Shown: positions 16,091 through 25,358 of the stretch, one piece after another
How positions within the stretch are numbered: the stretch's first letter is position 1
Layout: every line of letters begins with the position of its first letter
Translations under genes and position numbers: made by a program
DNA from: Stagnihabitans sp038231395
GTDB lineage: Bacteria > Pseudomonadota > Alphaproteobacteria > Rhodobacterales > Rhodobacteraceae
Assembly: GCA_038231395.1 (NCBI GenBank)
Contig: JBBRLL010000003.1
Span: 72,509 to 136,508, forward strand
DNA length: 64,000 bases
Direction: 5' to 3'
The notes under the pieces: generated by a model
What the model saw: the letters and a program-made list of their open reading frames with translations, nothing else
Databases searched by the model: none
What the model was told of the DNA's origin: nothing

Positions 16091-16426
16091 TCATTTTCCT
16101 TCCGGACCGAAGATCGTGAATTTCATAGGCAAATCAATAGACTTGAAGAACTTCCTCAAGGTCTTTGCCAACACGAGCGGTGGATCTTTCTCGCACGTAA
16201 GTTTGGCATTTACCCCCTCGACGGTCAAAACACCGCAGGCGGTTTTGGGCGTCTCACCGGCGGCCTTTGCCGCGCGCATCAGCGATGCGGGGTTGCGGAC
16301 ACGGTCAAGCCTGATCTCGGTCGTCTCGGGCATCTTGCCGATACAGATCCCCATGTTGACGGGCTTCTGCTTGGCGACAGTGATCATCGCCTTGATGTCC
16401 TTGATCTCTGCGTCGCTTTTTCCCAC
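16091..16426 (-). CDS. Uncharacterised 111-residue single-domain protein, duplicate of its neighbour's N-terminus
   Basis: The whole protein aligns without gaps to residues 1-111 of the next gene; by eye 14 of 111 residues differ, several conservatively. It begins at a GTG preceded by AAGGG, with the same first bases as its neighbour, and its stop comes where the neighbour's acidic linker begins (GPEGK-stop versus GPDGKNYEDD). This is a tandem duplication of a self-contained domain whose function is unknown. Possible roles include a binding or chaperone-like partner for the long protein, which is speculation. Confidence 0.8.
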   Translation of the reverse strand: MGKSDAEIKDIKAMITVAKQKPVNMGICIGKMPETTEIRLDRVRNPASLMRAAKAAGETPKTACGVLTVEGVNAKLTCEKDPPLVLAKTLRKFFKSIDLPMKFTIFGPEGK

Positions 16427-16514
16427 GTCAAACGCCCTTCATGTCATAGGCTAAAGCTGTGCGGCACCCGATTCCGGTCAGCTTAACAACAGCCGGACGA
16501 TCCGCCTACAGGTG

Positions 16515-17483
16515 TCAGCGCTTTGCGACGCGGATAATATGGTAGAAGTAACGCGACAGCCGGGCCAGAACCGCAGGCATCACCACCTCAAAAGAGCTTT
16601 CATAGGTCGGGTCCGGCTTCTTTTCCGCTGACAGGCTGTCCCCGCCCAGATACTGCTCCGCCACCCGGCGATTGGAGGCGGCGTAGCTGTCCATGATCAG
16701 ATCACGCTCCAACTCGCTCAGCACATTGGTGTCCGGATTGCCATTGTTGATCCGGGTGGAGGCATCCGCCAACACCCCGGCCAGGCTTTGGATCAATTCG
16801 GGGGGGGAGCCTTCAAGGTGAAAGTTCATCGCCCGTTTCAATTGGAAAACGCTTTTTTCCAGGCTTTGGTTGATCACCCGCGTCGGGCGGTCGGGCAGGG
16901 CAATGGCAAGGCCGATGGCATCGAGGAAATCGGCCACGATGTCGCGATCAATCAAGGTGTCACGCTCATAGACCCGGGCAATCACGCTGTCATCGTCACG
17001 CAACCCGGTGCGGATCAGTCGCAAATAGCGTTCGTAATTGAAGAACTTCGCAAAGCGGGCAAAGGCTTGCGCAGTGCTTTCGGTGGTGATGCCGAATTTG
17101 ACGATCTGGTTGTAGAAGGACGAAAACGCATCATCCTGCCGGCGCAGATAGACAATGACCTTGATGTCGTAGTCGGCAAAAACCTCGGTAACGGCGGCGA
17201 AAAAATCTCTGGTCTTTTCGTCGTCCACCACATGCAGCTTTTCGGTCGACAGGATGATGCTTTTATCGCCCGCAGAATCGCGCATCGTCTCCAGCAAAGT
17301 GCGCAGATTGCCGCCGGTTTTTTTGGTCAGGTCATCGTGTTGAAAGCTGTGGGTGAAGCGCGGCAGATAGGTGTAATTGCGCTCGTTCAGTCGGGTTTCG
17401 TTGGAATGCAGGGTCTGTTGCAGCGCGGTAGAACCTGTCTTGTGGACCGGAAGATGCAGGAAAAGGCCGGGTCTTGGCGCCAT
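16515..17483 (-). CDS. Sulfotransferase-fold protein
   Basis: A 322-residue protein beginning LFLHLPVHKTGSTALQQTL, the 5'-phosphosulfate-binding loop (HKTGST) of PAPS-dependent sulfotransferases, followed by ILSTEKLH, DIKVIVYLRRQDDAFSSFYN (the 3'-phosphate-binding R...S segment) and FNYERYLRL. Such enzymes transfer sulfate from PAPS to carbohydrate, peptide or lipid acceptors. It stops 88 bases before the 111-residue gene and starts 3 bases after the beta-helix gene, in one operon with a glycosyltransferase. A sulfated glycan or glycoprotein is a reasonable guess for its product. Confidence 0.82.
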   Translation of the reverse strand: MAPRPGLFLHLPVHKTGSTALQQTLHSNETRLNERNYTYLPRFTHSFQHDDLTKKTGGNLRTLLETMRDSAGDKSIILSTEKLHVVDDEKTRDFFAAVTEVFADYDIKVIVYLRRQDDAFSSFYNQIVKFGITTESTAQAFARFAKFFNYERYLRLIRTGLRDDDSVIARVYERDTLIDRDIVADFLDAIGLAIALPDRPTRVINQSLEKSVFQLKRAMNFHLEGSPPELIQSLAGVLADASTRINNGNPDTNVLSELERDLIMDSYAASNRRVAEQYLGGDSLSAEKKPDPTYESSFEVVMPAVLARLSRYFYHIIRVAKR

Positions 17484-17486
17484 CTG

Positions 17487-19103
17487 TTACGCTTTCTTTA
17501 CCTTGGTATCCGCAGAAGTATCCCCTGACGCATCCGCAGAGACCACCGTCAAGACAACGTCGGCATGACCTGCCGGAACAACGGTAAAGCCATCTGGCAG
17601 GTCCGCAATTTCGGCGTCAACCTCATCATCTTCCAGCTCAATTGCCGCCCAAAACACCCGGGCACTTTCAATCGGCACCTGAGACAAGGGGATGTTCATG
17701 CTTTTGTCGAGGCTCCAGTTGTTCAGCGAGGTCAGCATGGGTTGCACGACATCGCTTTTAAGCGACCAAGCTGTCATGCCGAACATATGGTTGTCGAACA
17801 GGAACAGCCGCGGCAAAGCGCCCGTGATTTCAATGCCAACGCGAAAGGCCCCGCGCACGATATTCAGCATCAGCGTTGTGGACCAAAAGGCCTCATCCGT
17901 CGTGCCGGGGTCAAGGACGATACCAGCGTCGGGATTGATCACCGGGACAGGCTTGCCATCCTCTCCCGTCAAAACGTCCTGTTTCGGCGCCAGTACCGAG
18001 TTTGACGCAATGAAACCACCGCCGAACTGGCCCGAAACCCGGATCGATTCCTGGCTGATCGGTTCAAAGATATTGCGGAAGATGCAGAAAAACGCAGTGT
18101 CGTTGATGGCAACCAGCGGTGCCGCGGTTTTGGCCAAGGGGGCGATGCGGTTGTCTGCCACCATGATGCCGGCGCAATGACCGATCGAGCAGACGGCCCC
18201 GCCCGCAGCCCCGTTGAAATCGTTGCGCTCCACCCAGACGCCGCGCGTGCCTTCGGCGAGGATCGCCACGGCGTCGGTGCGGCCAAAGCGGTTTTCAAGA
18301 ATGCGGATGTCGGTCGGATGGGCATGGGTCAGCGCATCGCGGCCCGGTTCGTCCGGGTTGAGGGCGGCGTAGCCCAAGGCCACCTTGGCCTCTGCCAGAT
18401 GGATGAAGGATACTGCGGTCGGGCCGTCAAATTGCGATTGCAGGATGACCACATTTGCCACCTCGCCCATGGCTTTCACCGAAACGCCCGCATTGCGCAC
18501 GAAAATTGACCGGTCGATCAACACCCGTTTGCTGCCACCGGTGAGCAGGATGCCCGCGCCGAATGCGCCCGACACCACGGCGCCTGAAACGTCAATATCC
18601 TCGCAAGTGGTGATCTCAATGGCAATCTTGTGAACTTGAGTGACCTTCAACCCGCGCACCGCGATTTTGCGAGAGTTTTGCAGGATCACAAGCGGTTCAT
18701 GCGACATGGCCACATCAATCCGCAGGTTTGTCAGATCCAGCACCAGTTGGTTCGCCCGGTCAATCCGCAGGCCACGGTCACAAGAAATCGCGCCGCCAAT
18801 GACCAGCCGGTGCGGACTGCCGCTGGCAATGGCTTCATCCACGGCCGCCTGCACTTCGGCCAGAGTTTTGACACGCAGGACACGCAGCTTGGGTGTGGCT
18901 TCAAGGTCATCCCCGCCAATGCCCAAGGCCGCCGCACGGCTTTGCCCGGCCGCAGGTGCCACCGGACCCGTTGCCACAAAGAACGCCCGGGCCCGCACCG
19001 CGTCATAATCCAGAAGCGCCTGATAGCGGTCAGGAAGTGGCACCGAAGAGCCGTGGGGTTCCCATGGCGGCGGGGCGTTCAAAAGTTTGACTACATCAAG
19101 CAT
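17487..19103 (-). CDS. Right-handed parallel beta-helix protein
   Basis: A 538-residue protein. From about residue 75 to 450 it consists of repeated short strands with turns such as RIDRANQLVLDLTNLRIDV, NSRKIAVRGLKVTQVHKIAI, CEDIDVSGAVVSGAFGAGI, NVVILQSQFDGPTAVSFIHL and DIRILENRFGRTDAVAI, the PbH1/pectate-lyase-like coil pattern. No catalytic signature is clear, and no signal peptide is present. Beta-helices of this sort bind or cleave polysaccharides or form fibres and tail spikes. Its start overlaps the glycosyltransferase stop by 8 bases. The C-terminus is rich in acidic residues and ends in a Thr/Lys tail. Confidence 0.8.
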   Translation of the reverse strand: MLDVVKLLNAPPPWEPHGSSVPLPDRYQALLDYDAVRARAFFVATGPVAPAAGQSRAAALGIGGDDLEATPKLRVLRVKTLAEVQAAVDEAIASGSPHRLVIGGAISCDRGLRIDRANQLVLDLTNLRIDVAMSHEPLVILQNSRKIAVRGLKVTQVHKIAIEITTCEDIDVSGAVVSGAFGAGILLTGGSKRVLIDRSIFVRNAGVSVKAMGEVANVVILQSQFDGPTAVSFIHLAEAKVALGYAALNPDEPGRDALTHAHPTDIRILENRFGRTDAVAILAEGTRGVWVERNDFNGAAGGAVCSIGHCAGIMVADNRIAPLAKTAAPLVAINDTAFFCIFRNIFEPISQESIRVSGQFGGGFIASNSVLAPKQDVLTGEDGKPVPVINPDAGIVLDPGTTDEAFWSTTLMLNIVRGAFRVGIEITGALPRLFLFDNHMFGMTAWSLKSDVVQPMLTSLNNWSLDKSMNIPLSQVPIESARVFWAAIELEDDEVDAEIADLPDGFTVVPAGHADVVLTVVSADASGDTSADTKVKKA

Positions 19104-20712
19104 CGTTCATCATCCATGAATTCAGGGCATGTGCCTGGGTCAGGTCATCCAACTCGCCCCCGGTCAGCAGAGACGCGGTCGAAACAAACGGCGCAGTGGT
19201 GGCATTTACCGCTTTCTGACCCGCAGCAATCTGCGCCAAACCAGCCTCGTAAAGACCGAACAGCTCTTTCAGGTGATCCTCCATCGAGCGGAGTTTCATC
19301 GCGGTATCCCAAAAGCCGGACAAGGGAACGTCACCGGTTTGCAAGCGGCGCAACGTGTCGGCAAACCCCTCGTGAGAGCCTGCGGCAAAGACGAAATCCG
19401 GGTTGCCGCCCAATTCCTGCGCGCCGCCTTTGTCAGAGCACAGAACCGGGACGCCGTGGCTCATCACTTCAAGCGCCACTTGCGGCAGGTTGTCCTCCCA
19501 CAAGACCGGCACCACACCCAGATCAACGTCGGCCAGCAAGCGCGGCAGGTCGGTGTGTTTGTAGCCGTCGATATGCTCCAACCCGGCGAAACGTGGGCGC
19601 ATTTCGTTGATGCGCCGGAAAATCGACCCGTCGCCGTTCGACTTGGCCGCAAACTTCACCCGCAGCTTTTGCGAGATGCTGTGAGGCAGCCGCTCCAGCG
19701 CTTCAAGCAGGAAGAAGAAGCCTTTGTCACCGCGCATGTAGCCCAGATAGGCGATCGACAACACATCCGGGTCGGCGAGGGTTTGCCGCTTTTTTGCCTT
19801 TTCCAACAACTGGCTGTGCTTGGTGCCAATATAGGACACATGGCAGGACGCGGCGTTGACACCGTAGCTGGACAGCACGCGCGCCACCCGTTCCGACACG
19901 GCAAGGTGCATGTCGACCGACCGGTTGAGGATCTGAACCGCCAGCCTGCGCCTGCGGGCAAAGCTGTTCTCCTCCTCCGGTTTGACCGGCATCCGGTCTT
20001 CGCGCAGAAAATCCTTGTGCCGCGTGCGGGCTAGGTCCGACAACAACCTTGGCGTGCCACTTTCCGTAAAGGCGCGGGCGAAGGCCGGCGAGGTGGCGTT
20101 GACACCATTGGTCTTCAGAATTGTGGACAATTGCTGGGCCCCGAAGATTTCCTCTTTCGGCGGCTTCCAGACCAGACAATCGACACAGGACTTGCCCCGG
20201 TTGAAATCCTCGCAATGCGCCTTTTCATGCGACCACAGATTGACCTGCGGGCAGATCGGGAAATAATTGTGATGCGAAAAGACGACGAGGGTCTGCGGGA
20301 ATTCGTCTTTCAGTTCCAGAAACGTAAAGGGGATGCCCTCGACGTTGTTGAAATGCACGATGTCGTAGGGGCCTTCTTCGCGCAGGAAAGCGTGAAAAAC
20401 CTCCAATGCCGCGCCCTTTTCAAACAGCCGGTCGTTCCAGCCAAAGGCCGAGTGGCCGGGCGACATCACCGGAGAGTTGACCAACTGAAAACTGCGGCAT
20501 TCCGGGTCATGGTCATTGGTCGTGCGGCGGATTTCGGGCGTCATCGACTCGACCGAATAGGCGAGGCCAGACGATAGGAAATCGACCTTTATCTGTTGTT
20601 TGACAAGGGCTTCGATCAGGTTCCTTTGATAGACCGAAACCCCGCCACCGCGGCCTTCATCGTCATCAAACGGCACCCAGTTGTAAAATAAAACTTTCAA
20701 GTCCTGTCGCAT
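19096..20712 (-). CDS. GT-B glycosyltransferase (GT4-like) with a cysteine-rich insert
   Basis: A 538-residue cytoplasmic glycosyltransferase. The N-terminal half opens LKVLFYNWVPFDDDEGRGGG with VSVYQRNLIEAL (acceptor domain loop). Around residues 175-205 there is a Cys cluster, FPICPQVNLWSH ... CEDFNRGKSCVDCLVW, that could bind zinc. The C-terminal nucleotide-sugar domain has ALSIAYLGYMRGDKG-like strands and LPQVALEVMSHGVPVLCSD, the E-x7-E-type GT4 motif region. It is the first gene of the operon. Together with the sulfotransferase it points to building or decorating a sulfated glycoconjugate. Confidence 0.85.
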   Translation of the reverse strand: MRQDLKVLFYNWVPFDDDEGRGGGVSVYQRNLIEALVKQQIKVDFLSSGLAYSVESMTPEIRRTTNDHDPECRSFQLVNSPVMSPGHSAFGWNDRLFEKGAALEVFHAFLREEGPYDIVHFNNVEGIPFTFLELKDEFPQTLVVFSHHNYFPICPQVNLWSHEKAHCEDFNRGKSCVDCLVWKPPKEEIFGAQQLSTILKTNGVNATSPAFARAFTESGTPRLLSDLARTRHKDFLREDRMPVKPEEENSFARRRRLAVQILNRSVDMHLAVSERVARVLSSYGVNAASCHVSYIGTKHSQLLEKAKKRQTLADPDVLSIAYLGYMRGDKGFFFLLEALERLPHSISQKLRVKFAAKSNGDGSIFRRINEMRPRFAGLEHIDGYKHTDLPRLLADVDLGVVPVLWEDNLPQVALEVMSHGVPVLCSDKGGAQELGGNPDFVFAAGSHEGFADTLRRLQTGDVPLSGFWDTAMKLRSMEDHLKELFGLYEAGLAQIAAGQKAVNATTAPFVSTASLLTGGELDDLTQAHALNSWMMNDA

Positions 20713-21055
20713 ACGGACCCTTCCTGATCAAACCCCGGATCGCTGTAACATGCCTCCTACCTTGGCGCAACCAAAGAGGCCCCGGCGGAGGCCCGTTGAT
20801 GGGCTGGTGAGGTCACGCCGCCACGCAATTCTGGCCGAACCGGTTTTTGCGCAACGTGCCGAAGGGAAATAAGGCGAAAATACAACGGAGATAGGGTCTT
20901 ACTAGGATGTGTTCAGCTTTTGGTTGAAGACTTCACCCCGCGCCCCAAACACCCGATCCGCCCGGAAAGCTGAGGTTGCACCGCACGTCCAGCTGGCCCA
21001 AACGCCGAAGCTGCGGCACACTGCAGATGCGAACCGGCCCCAAACCCAAGCCTGA
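20713..21055. other. Spacer between the secreted-protein gene and the glycan operon
   Basis: About 340 bases with no supportable gene. It must contain the promoter of the operon that starts at 20712 and the 3' end of the upstream transcript, but I could not pick out a convincing hairpin with a T-run or a clear -35/-10 pair. Confidence 0.5.
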
Positions 21056-23035
21056 TCAGGGGGCCACGCGAGCGCTGGCTATCCCGCGCATCTCTCGCCC
21101 CGGACCGCAAGCACATTCAAGGGCAGTGGACTGCAAAGGCACCCAGGGTTTGGCACGCGTAAGACCTTGCTGGACCAAAAGATCAAGGCTGATGAACGGG
21201 GTCACGGCTGCGGTCTGTTGCGGGTAAGGGCTGTCGGCAAGTTGGGCGCGCCACGCCCGGAACCCGGTGCCATCGCCCGCGCCCAAAGCGGCGCAAGTCA
21301 TGTCACAGGTCGGACCACCGCCCTGCACCACCACATTGCGGTGAAACGCGGTGGAGGGATACTGCGTCGAACACCCCACCGTCAGCGCCTCGCCCTGCGC
21401 CAAAGCCTGGGTGTCAGCAAGGTTGATCCGGGTTCCGCTGTCCACCCAAACCACACCTTTCGCGCCCTTCGCCGCACATAAGGCCTCGGCCAGGGTCAGC
21501 GCCGTCTTGCCGGCATCGGCTGCGGAAATCGCCGCAGAGGCGATCAGCAGATTGCCGGGTTTGGTAGCGCTGGTTCCGATGTCGCTGCACTCCAGAAACG
21601 CGGCTTTCAAGCCCTGACCGGCGGCCGTTACCTGATCCAGCGGGGTTTCATGGGCAACCTCCACCCCTTGCAAGGCGCTGCCGGGGGCAATGGCTGTGGC
21701 CGACAGGCAATAGGATTTGCGCGCGCCGCCGCCTGCCACATTGCCCGTCCCGCAAATCGCATCGCAACTTTGCCCGAAGTCCGGGCTGTCGGCCTTGACC
21801 ATCTGCCCCGAACTGCCGCCGTACAGCGCGTCGCGGGTCTGGCTGGCCTGCATCACCTCTGCCCCCCAGGATTCGTACAGCACGAACTGGGCGCTTCCAT
21901 GAAACGGATCAACGTAATACATGGTGTTCCACAAAGCGCCCTGATCCCACGGCGAGTCATTCGACAGGTCGGGCACCCAGGTCTTGCTGGGCGGCGCTTT
22001 GGCAGAGACGTCCAAAGCCCCCGCCTTCGCCGCATCCAACAGGGTGGACAGGCCGGACAGCGCAAAAAGTTTGGCATGTTCCGGGAAATCGCGGGTGGCG
22101 GGATGGTCGGGCGTGTTATCCGCCACCATGTTGAAGTTAAGCGCGAAGATCAGCCGGTCATTACTGCCGTTGCCGAAGGTGAAGCTTTGCTTTTTCCACA
22201 CGGTTTCGCCCTGTTTGGTCCAGGCTTTAAGGCTCGTGCCGTCCGGCACTTCTTCGTGCAGCACCCGGACGGGTGGCTGGAACTGCGGCTGGCCTGCAAC
22301 ATAGGTCAGCTCTTGCAACACAAAGCCGTTCCACCCCGCACACGCCGCAGCCTGATCACCCCGGCACATATAGCCCAAGACCAGACGCCCCTTGGTGCTG
22401 TCGAAATAGTCCGGCGCTGTGGCAGGACCTTCGGTGACCCGCGTCAACCCGGTCGGCTTTTGGGTGCCCTGATAGCCGGGGATTGACTGGATCGGCTTGG
22501 TCCACAGCACCTTTTGTGCCGCGGGATCAAACATTTCCATAAAGCCCAGATTGTCGGCGCCGTTCTTGCTTTGGCTTCTGGCCTGATAGGTCACGAGGAT
22601 CTTGCCGTCCCACGCCGTCATTGCGGCATTCAGCACCCCCTTCGATCCTTTGGGCGGCACGATGCTGAACACCTGATCCGGCACCGCCTGCCATGCGCCA
22701 AACGGGGTGACGGTGGAGCCATCGCTGAACTTGTCCGCCGCAATCCGGGCGAGGATCAAACGGTTGCCCTGCTCTATCTCACGCTCGGCCCGCATCAGGG
22801 CATAGACGTAAGGCACCCCGTCCAAATCCAGTTGCGTCAGGGTTGGATTGGCCAGCGAGCGTTCAAAACCATGGGCGGCGTCAAACCGGACCGCAGCGAT
22901 ATTTTGGGCTACGGTGGAGAATTTGGGCGCAGCGGCGGTGATCGTCACGGCGGGAAGGTCGGGCACCGCAAAGCCATCGGCCATGGCACCTGTCGCCCAA
23001 AGCACCAGAACGGCGAAGCTGAAAGATCTGAACAT
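21056..23035 (-). CDS. Secreted protein of unknown function with paired-cysteine motifs
   Basis: A 659-residue exported protein. ATG 23035 starts MFRSFSFAVLVLWATGAMA-D, a Sec signal peptide; the open frame runs 45 codons further upstream but without signal-like character. The mature part contains many aromatic/Gly-rich strands and, in the C-terminal half, two similar Cys motifs: FGQSCDAICGTG and GPTCDMTCAALGAG, plus CSDIG, CAAKG, CSTQ and CACG, suggesting disulfide-stabilised repeats. I do not recognise the family. It precedes the glycosyltransferase operon on the same strand, with a 343-base spacer, so an envelope or surface role linked to that operon is possible but unproven. Confidence 0.75.
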   Translation of the reverse strand: MFRSFSFAVLVLWATGAMADGFAVPDLPAVTITAAAPKFSTVAQNIAAVRFDAAHGFERSLANPTLTQLDLDGVPYVYALMRAEREIEQGNRLILARIAADKFSDGSTVTPFGAWQAVPDQVFSIVPPKGSKGVLNAAMTAWDGKILVTYQARSQSKNGADNLGFMEMFDPAAQKVLWTKPIQSIPGYQGTQKPTGLTRVTEGPATAPDYFDSTKGRLVLGYMCRGDQAAACAGWNGFVLQELTYVAGQPQFQPPVRVLHEEVPDGTSLKAWTKQGETVWKKQSFTFGNGSNDRLIFALNFNMVADNTPDHPATRDFPEHAKLFALSGLSTLLDAAKAGALDVSAKAPPSKTWVPDLSNDSPWDQGALWNTMYYVDPFHGSAQFVLYESWGAEVMQASQTRDALYGGSSGQMVKADSPDFGQSCDAICGTGNVAGGGARKSYCLSATAIAPGSALQGVEVAHETPLDQVTAAGQGLKAAFLECSDIGTSATKPGNLLIASAAISAADAGKTALTLAEALCAAKGAKGVVWVDSGTRINLADTQALAQGEALTVGCSTQYPSTAFHRNVVVQGGGPTCDMTCAALGAGDGTGFRAWRAQLADSPYPQQTAAVTPFISLDLLVQQGLTRAKPWVPLQSTALECACGPGREMRGIASARVAP

Positions 23036-23169
23036 GCGGTACACCTTTTGGCCAATGTCAAAACCCAGATTTGGGCCCAAACCGATTCCCTTCAGCATAG
23101 TGCATGGACAAGCTGGCTCACCAACACTGATCTGTGTGGCGCTTTGAGCGGTCTTCTGAAAGGCGGGCA

Positions 23170-24171
23170 TCAGCCCCCGGTATGGCTCATATGACGGCTG
23201 ACCTGACCGGTTCCCTTGGCGCGGGAGTAGTCAAAGTCGTGGCCCTTGGGTTTACGGGCAATCGCAGAACGGATTGCGGTTTCCAGAGCCATGTCATTGC
23301 TGCTGGCGCGCAGCGGTGCGCGCAGGTCGGCCATATCTTCCTGACCGAGGCACATATACAACTCTCCGGTGCAGGTCAGGCGCACGCGGTTGCAGCTTTC
23401 GCAGAAATTGTGGGTGAGGGGGGTGATCAGGCCGATCTTTTGCCCGGTCTCGGCCAGCCGCATGTAGCGCGCCGGGCCGCCGGTGCGTTCGGGCAGATCC
23501 ACCAGCGTGAACCGAGTGGCCAGACGGGCGCGCAGATCATCCAGGCTCCAATACTGGTCGACGCGCTGCGCCTCGCCCATGTCGCCCATCGGCATGACCT
23601 CGATAAAGGTCAGGTCATGGCCATCGCGGGCGCACCAGTCGGCCAGCGTGAACAACTCATCCTCGTTAAAGCCCTTCAAGGCCACCGCGTTGATCTTGAC
23701 ACGCAGCCCGGCTTCCTTGGCCGCAGCGATCCCGTCCAGCACTTGGGCCAGCCGCCCCCACCGGGTGATTTCGGCAAATTTCTTGTCGTCCAGCGTATCG
23801 ACCGAAACATTGATCCGCTTGACGCCGCACGCCGCCAGATCCCCCGCATATTTGCGCAATTGAGAGCCGTTGGTGGTGACCGTCAGCTCTTTCAACCCAG
23901 AGCCGATCTGTCGCCCCATCGCCTCGAAAAACGACAGGATGCCCTTGCGCACCAAAGGCTCCCCGCCGGTGATCCGCAGCTTTTCCACACCCATCCGCAC
24001 GAAAGCGGAGCACAAACGTTCCAACTCCTCAAGGCTGAGAAGCTCGGCCTTGGGCAGAAAGGTCATATGCTCGGTCATGCAATAGGCGCAGCGAAAATCG
24101 CAGCGGTCCGTTACGGAGACGCGCAGATAGCTGATGGCGCGGGCGAAGGGGTCGATCATTGGGGCGGTCAT
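23170..24171 (-). CDS. moaA: GTP 3',8-cyclase, molybdopterin cofactor biosynthesis
   Basis: A radical-SAM enzyme that, with MoaC, turns GTP into cyclic pyranopterin monophosphate. The radical-SAM cluster motif CDFRCAYC gives Cys24, Cys28 and Cys31; the second C-terminal [4Fe-4S] motif reads NFCESCNRVRLTCTG, and the protein ends in Gly-Gly as MoaA proteins do. Length is 333 residues from the ATG at 24171, which aligns with the family; the upstream 32 codons of open frame do not. No other mo* genes are in the window. It stands alone between the secreted-protein gene and arginase. Confidence 0.95.
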   Translation of the reverse strand: MTAPMIDPFARAISYLRVSVTDRCDFRCAYCMTEHMTFLPKAELLSLEELERLCSAFVRMGVEKLRITGGEPLVRKGILSFFEAMGRQIGSGLKELTVTTNGSQLRKYAGDLAACGVKRINVSVDTLDDKKFAEITRWGRLAQVLDGIAAAKEAGLRVKINAVALKGFNEDELFTLADWCARDGHDLTFIEVMPMGDMGEAQRVDQYWSLDDLRARLATRFTLVDLPERTGGPARYMRLAETGQKIGLITPLTHNFCESCNRVRLTCTGELYMCLGQEDMADLRAPLRASSNDMALETAIRSAIARKPKGHDFDYSRAKGTGQVSRHMSHTGG

Positions 24172-24263
24172 GGGGTAAGGATAGGCGCTTGGCGCGGGAA
24201 ACGAAAGCCTGCAACCGATCAATCCCGGGGAATTGAAGCTGCAAATACGCCAGCGGTTCAGGC

Positions 24264-25202
24264 TCAAAAGCTGCGGGTCGGGCGGTCAAACACTTTGCGC
24301 CCCATCAGACTGCCCACCAGATCGACCATCAGCTTGGCGGTTTTGCCACGTTCATCCAGAAACGGGTTCAACTCCACCAGGTCCAAAGAGGTCACCAACC
24401 CGGATTCGTGGAGCAGTTCCATCACCAGATGCGCCTCACGAAAGGTGGTGCCGCCGGGAACCGTGGTGCCAACGGCGGGTGCAATCGAGGGGTCAAGGAA
24501 GTCCACATCCAGTGACACATGCAACATGCCGTCTGCGGCTTTCACCGCCGCCAGAAACTCCCGCAACGGTGCCACAATGCCACGTTCGTCCAGCACGCGC
24601 ATGTCATTGATGGCGATGTCATGGGTCAGCAAGGCCGCATGTTCGGCGGGGTCCACCGATCGGATGCCATAAAGGCAAATCCGTTCGGCAGGGATGATCG
24701 CCGGAAAGGCCGGGAAGGCGTCAAACCCCGCGCGCCCGGCGATATAGGCGACCGGCGTGCCATGCAGGTTGCCCGATGTTGTGGTGAGCGGGGTGTGAAA
24801 ATCCGAATGCGCGTCGAGCCACAGCAGAAACAGTGGCCTCTCCACCGCCTTGGCATGGGCCGCAGCCCCTGCGACCGTGCCCAAAGCCAGCGAATGATCG
24901 CCACCCAGCACGATGGGCAACCGGTTCGCCTCCAATGCCGCGACGACGGCAGCAGACAGAACCTCGGTCCAGCCAAGGATCTCGGGCAACGAATGGACCG
25001 CTGGATTGGCACAAGTGGCCGGTTTCAGGGCGGGCAGGGCAAGGTCGCCGCAATCTTCAACACCGTGGCCCAGTTCGGACACCGCCTGAGCGATCCCGGC
25101 GACGCGGTAGGCCGCAGGCCCCATCACGCAACCGGCCCGGCGCTGGCCTGCATCGATCGGCGCGCCGATCAGGGTGACCTTGTTCAGGGCTGTCTGGGCC
25201 AT
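24264..25202 (-). CDS. rocF: Arginase
   Basis: Hydrolyses arginine to ornithine and urea with a binuclear manganese centre. Ureohydrolase signatures are all present: VLGGDHSLALGT, LLWLDAHSDFHTP and SLDVDFLDPSIAPAVGT, which carry the His and Asp metal ligands. The second of two adjacent ATGs (25202) is chosen because GGAGG lies 5 bases upstream, giving 312 residues, the usual arginase length. The HTPLTTTSGNLHGTP stretch fits arginase rather than agmatinase. A 92-base spacer separates it from moaA; no ornithine cyclodeaminase or urease is nearby. Confidence 0.92.
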   Translation of the reverse strand: MAQTALNKVTLIGAPIDAGQRRAGCVMGPAAYRVAGIAQAVSELGHGVEDCGDLALPALKPATCANPAVHSLPEILGWTEVLSAAVVAALEANRLPIVLGGDHSLALGTVAGAAAHAKAVERPLFLLWLDAHSDFHTPLTTTSGNLHGTPVAYIAGRAGFDAFPAFPAIIPAERICLYGIRSVDPAEHAALLTHDIAINDMRVLDERGIVAPLREFLAAVKAADGMLHVSLDVDFLDPSIAPAVGTTVPGGTTFREAHLVMELLHESGLVTSLDLVELNPFLDERGKTAKLMVDLVGSLMGRKVFDRPTRSF

Positions 25203-25358
25203 CATGTCCTCCACGTTTGGCGCACTATCCCGGCTGACGCGCCTTGCGTCCATGGGCAAATTGCCGGACCATACGCGCCGCATCCCGCAATATGCGCAAG
25301 CGCCCTGACAGATCGCGCGCAGCCGCCTGTCCTGAGGATCTGCGCCGCTTTGGATTTG

